This document shows, in pieces, positions 8,071 to 10,482 of a DNA stretch of 10,482 bases. The position numbers and the translations under genes were made by a program. Each line of letters starts with the position of its first letter. The first letter of the stretch is position 1. Under the pieces are notes generated by a model. The model made no database searches. It had not been told where the DNA came from and was given only the letters and a program-made list of their open reading frames with translations. The DNA comes from Pseudomonadota bacterium. Its GTDB lineage: Bacteria > Pseudomonadota > Gammaproteobacteria > Burkholderiales > Burkholderiaceae. The stretch covers positions 1-10,482 of the forward strand of contig JAKORH010000050.1 of assembly GCA_029777935.1 (NCBI GenBank). Reading direction: 5' to 3'.

Positions 8071-8138
8071 GTCGCGGATTGCGCGGGCGCTGCCTGATGC
8101 TCGGCGGATGCGCGGCGCGGGAGCTTGTTGAGCCATGA
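8067..8138 (+). CDS. Possible 23-aa bridging micro-ORF between lapB and cysM
   Basis: An ATG at 8067 overlaps the lapB stop as ATGA, and its own TGA (8136-8138) overlaps the cysM ATG as ATGA. The 23 codons give MSRGLRGRCLMLGGCAAREL plus VEP. The peptide is basic at the N-terminus, has two cysteines (9 and 15) and a short LMLGGC segment that loosely resembles a lipobox, but it is too short for a normal lipoprotein. I recognise no family. It may carry ribosomes from lapB to cysM (translational coupling), be a remnant of a deleted gene, or be chance. Its 5' and 3' parts contain imperfect copies of GCGGATtGCGCGG (8074 onward and 8105 onward). Confidence 0.3.
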   Translation: MSRGLRGRCLMLGGCAARELVEP

Positions 8139-9052
8139 ACGATGCAACCATCGAAGCGACGATCGAAGCGACCATCGGCAACACGCCGCTGGTGCGGCTG
8201 CAGCGGCTGCCCGGCGAAGCCGGCGCAGCGCGCGGCAACGTGATCCTCGGCAAGCTCGAAGGCAGCAATCCCGGCGGCTCGGTCAAGGATCGCCCCGCGT
8301 ACTCGATGATCCGGCGCGCCGAGGAGCGCGGCGAGATCAAGCCCGGCGACCGGCTGATCGAGGCCACCAGCGGCAACACCGGCATCGCGCTGGCGATGAT
8401 CGCCGCGATCAAGGGCTACCGGATGACACTGATCATGCCGGACGACCTGTCGGCCGAGCGGCGCGCCAGCATGACCGCGTACGGCGCCGAACTGATCGTG
8501 ACGCCGCATGCCCGGGGCGGCATGGAATACGCGCGCGATCTGGCCATGCAGATGCAGGCGCGCGGCGAGGGCAGAGTGCTCGACCAGTTCGCCAACGCCG
8601 ACAACCCTCGCGGGCATTACGAGGCGACCGGCCCCGAGATCTGGCGCGACACGCAGGGACGCGTCACCCACTTCGTCAGCAGCATGGGCACGACCGGCAC
8701 GATCATGGGCGTCAGCCGCTATCTGAAGGAGCGCAACGCCGCGATCCGTGTCATCGGCGCGCAGCCGGCCGAGGGTTCGCGCATCCCCGGCATCCGCAAG
8801 TGGCCGGAGGCGTACCTGCCGAAGATCTACGACGCCACTCGCGTCGACCGGCTCGAATACGTGTCGCAGGCAGAGGCCGAGGCGATGGCGCGGCGGCTCG
8901 CGGCCGAGGAGGGCATCTTCGCCGGCATCTCCTCCGGCGGCGCGTGCGCGATCGCGTTGCGCGTCGCGGCCGAGGTGCGCGACGCGACGATCGTGTTCAT
9001 CGTCTGCGATCGCGGCGACCGGTATCTATCGACGGGCGTGTTTCCTGCATAG
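8135..9052 (+). CDS. cysM: Cysteine synthase B (O-acetylserine sulfhydrylase B)
   Basis: A 305-aa PLP enzyme of fold type II that makes cysteine from O-acetylserine and sulfide; the CysM type can also use thiosulfate. The PLP lysine is Lys51 in GSNPGGSVKDRPA, the substrate loop TSGNTG is at 78-83, and the phosphate-binding GTTGT is at 185-189. Features favouring CysM over CysK are 'RRASMTAYGAEL' (109-120), 'QFANADNPRGHYEATGPEIW' (151-170) and the C-terminal 'DRGDRYLSTGVF' (292-303). The N-terminus reads MNDATIEATIEATIGNTPL; family members usually have one TIE-x-TIGNTP unit, so four residues look duplicated. A GGAG (8120-8123) lies 11 nt before ATG 8135, a little far, and the start overlaps the stop of the micro-ORF. 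The gene ends 4 nt from the stop of a convergent gene. Confidence 0.96.
   Translation: MNDATIEATIEATIGNTPLVRLQRLPGEAGAARGNVILGKLEGSNPGGSVKDRPAYSMIRRAEERGEIKPGDRLIEATSGNTGIALAMIAAIKGYRMTLIMPDDLSAERRASMTAYGAELIVTPHARGGMEYARDLAMQMQARGEGRVLDQFANADNPRGHYEATGPEIWRDTQGRVTHFVSSMGTTGTIMGVSRYLKERNAAIRVIGAQPAEGSRIPGIRKWPEAYLPKIYDATRVDRLEYVSQAEAEAMARRLAAEEGIFAGISSGGACAIALRVAAEVRDATIVFIVCDRGDRYLSTGVFPA
8147..8170 (+). repeat. 12-bp tandem duplication at the cysM 5' end
   Basis: ACCATCGAAGCG (8147-8158) and ACGATCGAAGCG (8159-8170) are consecutive in-frame copies with one mismatch, followed by a partial third copy ACCATCG (8171-8177). They encode TIEA-TIEA-TIG. The unit matches the single TIE-x-TIGNTP seen in most CysM, so slippage or local duplication is the likely origin. 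Confidence 0.75.
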
Positions 9053-9056
9053 CTCG

Positions 9057-9473
9057 TTAGAGCTGATGCTTGCTGAGTACTCGACACGTAAACGCGCCGG
9101 TTTGCGCGTCCTGGGTCAGGAGTTCTGCTTCGTAGTAGTCGCCAGTCGCATGCGCAAACTCGGCTTGGCGAACGAACTGACCGTCGACAGGCTCGGCGTC
9201 GTCACGAAAGACGCCAACCAGCAAGACAATTTGCCTGCCCTCCCTGAAATACTGCTCAAGAAGTCTGCGGCTTGCGGCGACGGATGGCGGCAGTTCGTTG
9301 CGCTGTGCTCCAGGCTGCTCGTACACCCATCCTTGTTCCGTCCGTCGGAAAAAGCTTTGATGAGCCATGAAGACAAGGATGCCGTCACTGCGCAGCCCAC
9401 ACCAAGGCGCTCCTTGGCGGCCCATGTTCGCGACGCCGGCCTTGTTGAAGGCTTCGCCGTACTGCAATTGCAT
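9057..9473 (-). CDS. Hypothetical protein, 138 aa, downstream of fumarase
   Basis: I do not recognise this protein. ATG at 9473-9471 starts 4 nt after the fumarase stop, with a GGGTGA just upstream as possible ribosome site, so it should be co-translated with fumarase. The longer frame upstream (to 9560) only overlaps fumarase and has no merit. The sequence is predicted soluble, without signal peptide or membrane segment. The N-terminal half has an aromatic-rich core: APWCGLRSDGILVFMAHQSF at 22-41 and GWVYEQPG at 48-55. Then comes a charged helix-like part (SRRLLEQYFREGRQ, 68-81), a strand IVLLVGVF (82-89) and a C-terminal GDYYEAELL. GC is about 59% by hand count against about 70% around it, which suggests a different origin. 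It looks like a coding gene rather than a shadow: the protein is balanced in composition and not Arg/Ala-rich. It converges on cysM with a 4-nt gap. Confidence 0.7.
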   Translation of the reverse strand: MQLQYGEAFNKAGVANMGRQGAPWCGLRSDGILVFMAHQSFFRRTEQGWVYEQPGAQRNELPPSVAASRRLLEQYFREGRQIVLLVGVFRDDAEPVDGQFVRQAEFAHATGDYYEAELLTQDAQTGAFTCRVLSKHQL

Positions 9474-9477
9474 TCGG

Positions 9478-10482
9478 TCACCCGTGGCTGACCGGAATCT
9501 TCCCGATCCGCGCCTGCCACTCGCGCGGCCCGGTCTGGTGCACCGACGTGCCGGTGGCATCGACCGCGACCGTGACCGGCATGTCCTTCACGTCGAACTC
9601 GTAGATCGCTTCCATGCCGAGGTCGGCAAAGCCGACCACCTTCGCCGCCTTGATCGCCTTGGCGACCAGATACGCGGCGCCGCCGACCGCCATCAGGTAC
9701 GCGCTTCGATGCTTGCGGATCGCCTCGATCGCCGCCGGCCCGCGCTCGGCCTTGCCGATCATCGCGATCAGCCCCGTCTGCGCCAGCATCATCTCGGTGA
9801 ACTTGTCCATCCGCGTGGCGGTCGTCGGGCCCGCGGGGCCGACTACCTCGCCGCGCACCGGATCGACCGGACCGACGTAATAGATCACGCGGTTGGTGAA
9901 ATCGACCGGCAGTTTCTCGCCCCTGGCGAGCATGTCCTGGATGCGCTTGTGCGCAGCGTCGCGGCCGGTCAGCATCTTGCCGCTCAACAGCAGCGTCTCG
10001 CCCGGTTGCCACGACGCGACCTCGGCCTTCGTCAACGTATCGAGGTTCACGCGCCGGCTCTTGTTGTAGTCGGGCTGCCAGTCGACTTCCGGCCACAGAT
10101 CGAGCGCCGGCGGATCCAGATACGCGGGGCCGCTGCCGTCGAGCACGAAGTGCGCGTGGCGCGTGGCGGCGCAGTTGGGGATCATCGCCACCGGCTTGCT
10201 CGCCGCGTGCGTCGGGTACATCCTGATCTTCACGTCGAGCACCGTGGTCAGCCCGCCGAGCCCCTGCGCACCGATGCCGAGCGCATTGACCTTCTCGTAC
10301 AGCTCGACTCGCAGCTTTTCTGCTTCGCTCCTCGGCCCGCGCGCGATCAGCTCGGCCATGTCGATGTCGTCCATCAACGCTTCCTTGGCGAGCAGCATCG
10401 CCTTTTCCGCCGTGCCGCCGATGCCGATGCCGAGCAGGCCCGGCGGGCACCAGCCTGCGCCCATCGTCGGCACCGTCTTCAG
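9478..10482 (-). CDS. Class I fumarate hydratase, C-terminal part (5' truncated by window)
   Basis: The frame is open to the window edge and shows 334 C-terminal residues of an oxygen-sensitive 4Fe-4S fumarase that interconverts fumarate and L-malate in the TCA cycle. Two of the three expected cluster cysteines are visible, in GAGWCPPG (visible residue 12) and in MIPNCAATRHAHF (visible residue 104); their spacing of 92 is close to that in E. coli FumA. The alpha region ends near visible residue 135. The beta domain follows ('GETLLLSGKMLTGRDAAHKR', then GPAGPTTATRMDKF at 215-228) with 'MEAIYEFDVKDMPVTVAVD' near the end. The whole protein should be about 500 aa, fused alpha-beta type, not the two-gene archaeal type. 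The stop TGA (9480-9478) is 4 nt before the hypothetical gene. The naming fumA/fumB varies, so no symbol is given. Confidence 0.94.
   Translation of the reverse strand: MKTVPTMGAGWCPPGLLGIGIGGTAEKAMLLAKEALMDDIDMAELIARGPRSEAEKLRVELYEKVNALGIGAQGLGGLTTVLDVKIRMYPTHAASKPVAMIPNCAATRHAHFVLDGSGPAYLDPPALDLWPEVDWQPDYNKSRRVNLDTLTKAEVASWQPGETLLLSGKMLTGRDAAHKRIQDMLARGEKLPVDFTNRVIYYVGPVDPVRGEVVGPAGPTTATRMDKFTEMMLAQTGLIAMIGKAERGPAAIEAIRKHRSAYLMAVGGAAYLVAKAIKAAKVVGFADLGMEAIYEFDVKDMPVTVAVDATGTSVHQTGPREWQARIGKIPVSHG

Noticed and set aside
8067..8138. Small lipoprotein encoded between lapB and cysM
   Set aside because: LGGC resembles a lipobox, but the hydrophobic core is only about five residues and the mature part would be about nine residues, too short for a credible lipoprotein.
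8748..9491. 247-codon plus-strand frame running from cysM through the low-GC segment
   Set aside because: Its first part is an out-of-frame shadow of cysM and the rest is antisense to the minus-strand 138-aa ORF, whose composition and 4-nt spacing to fumarase make it the better candidate.
9116..10450. 444-codon minus-strand frame covering most of the fumarase gene
   Set aside because: This is an alternative frame of fumarase with a low-complexity Arg/Gly product. The true frame carries the Fe-S cysteine motifs.

Overview
The window looks like ordinary chromosomal backbone of a high-GC (about 70%) betaproteobacterium, most likely Burkholderiales or a relative. The basis is the gene order gyrA-pheA-tyrA-aroA-cmk-rpsA-ihfB-lapA-lapB-cysM, a ribosomal protein S1 that closely matches what I remember of Burkholderia/Bordetella S1, and a single-chain class I fumarase. 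No genus can be assigned from the sequence alone.

Layout. Positions 1-262 hold the 3' end of gyrA. A tightly packed plus-strand run follows: pheA (269-1339), tyrA (1339-2217), aroA (2207-3508) and cmk (3505-4167), with junctions that overlap or leave only 6 nt. The first three make the P-protein, prephenate dehydrogenase and EPSP synthase of aromatic amino-acid synthesis; cmk recycles CMP. A good sigma70-type promoter lies inside the 3' part of cmk and should drive rpsA (4262-5965), whose leader can form three successive stem-loops and has no strong Shine-Dalgarno. After a 146-nt spacer rich in inverted repeats comes ihfB (6112-6423), closed by a clear intrinsic terminator. A new promoter (-10 TACAAT) then serves lapA (6537-6893) and lapB (6907-8070), which act on LPS assembly and control. 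A 23-codon ORF overlaps the stop of lapB and the start of cysM (8135-9052) by 4 nt at each end.

The last part is on the minus strand. A class I fumarase cut by the window edge (9478-10482) is followed 4 nt downstream by an unrecognised 138-aa ORF (9057-9473). That ORF is clearly lower in GC (about 59% by hand count) and runs convergently into cysM with only 4 nt between the stop codons.

I see no transposon, CRISPR array, tRNA, rRNA or phage gene, and no gene cluster that looks like a new defence or biosynthetic system. The points worth a second look are the orphan gene behind fumarase, the structured rpsA leader and rpsA-ihfB spacer, the bridging micro-ORF before cysM, and the absence of serC, hisC, hldE and hldD from positions where relatives usually carry them.
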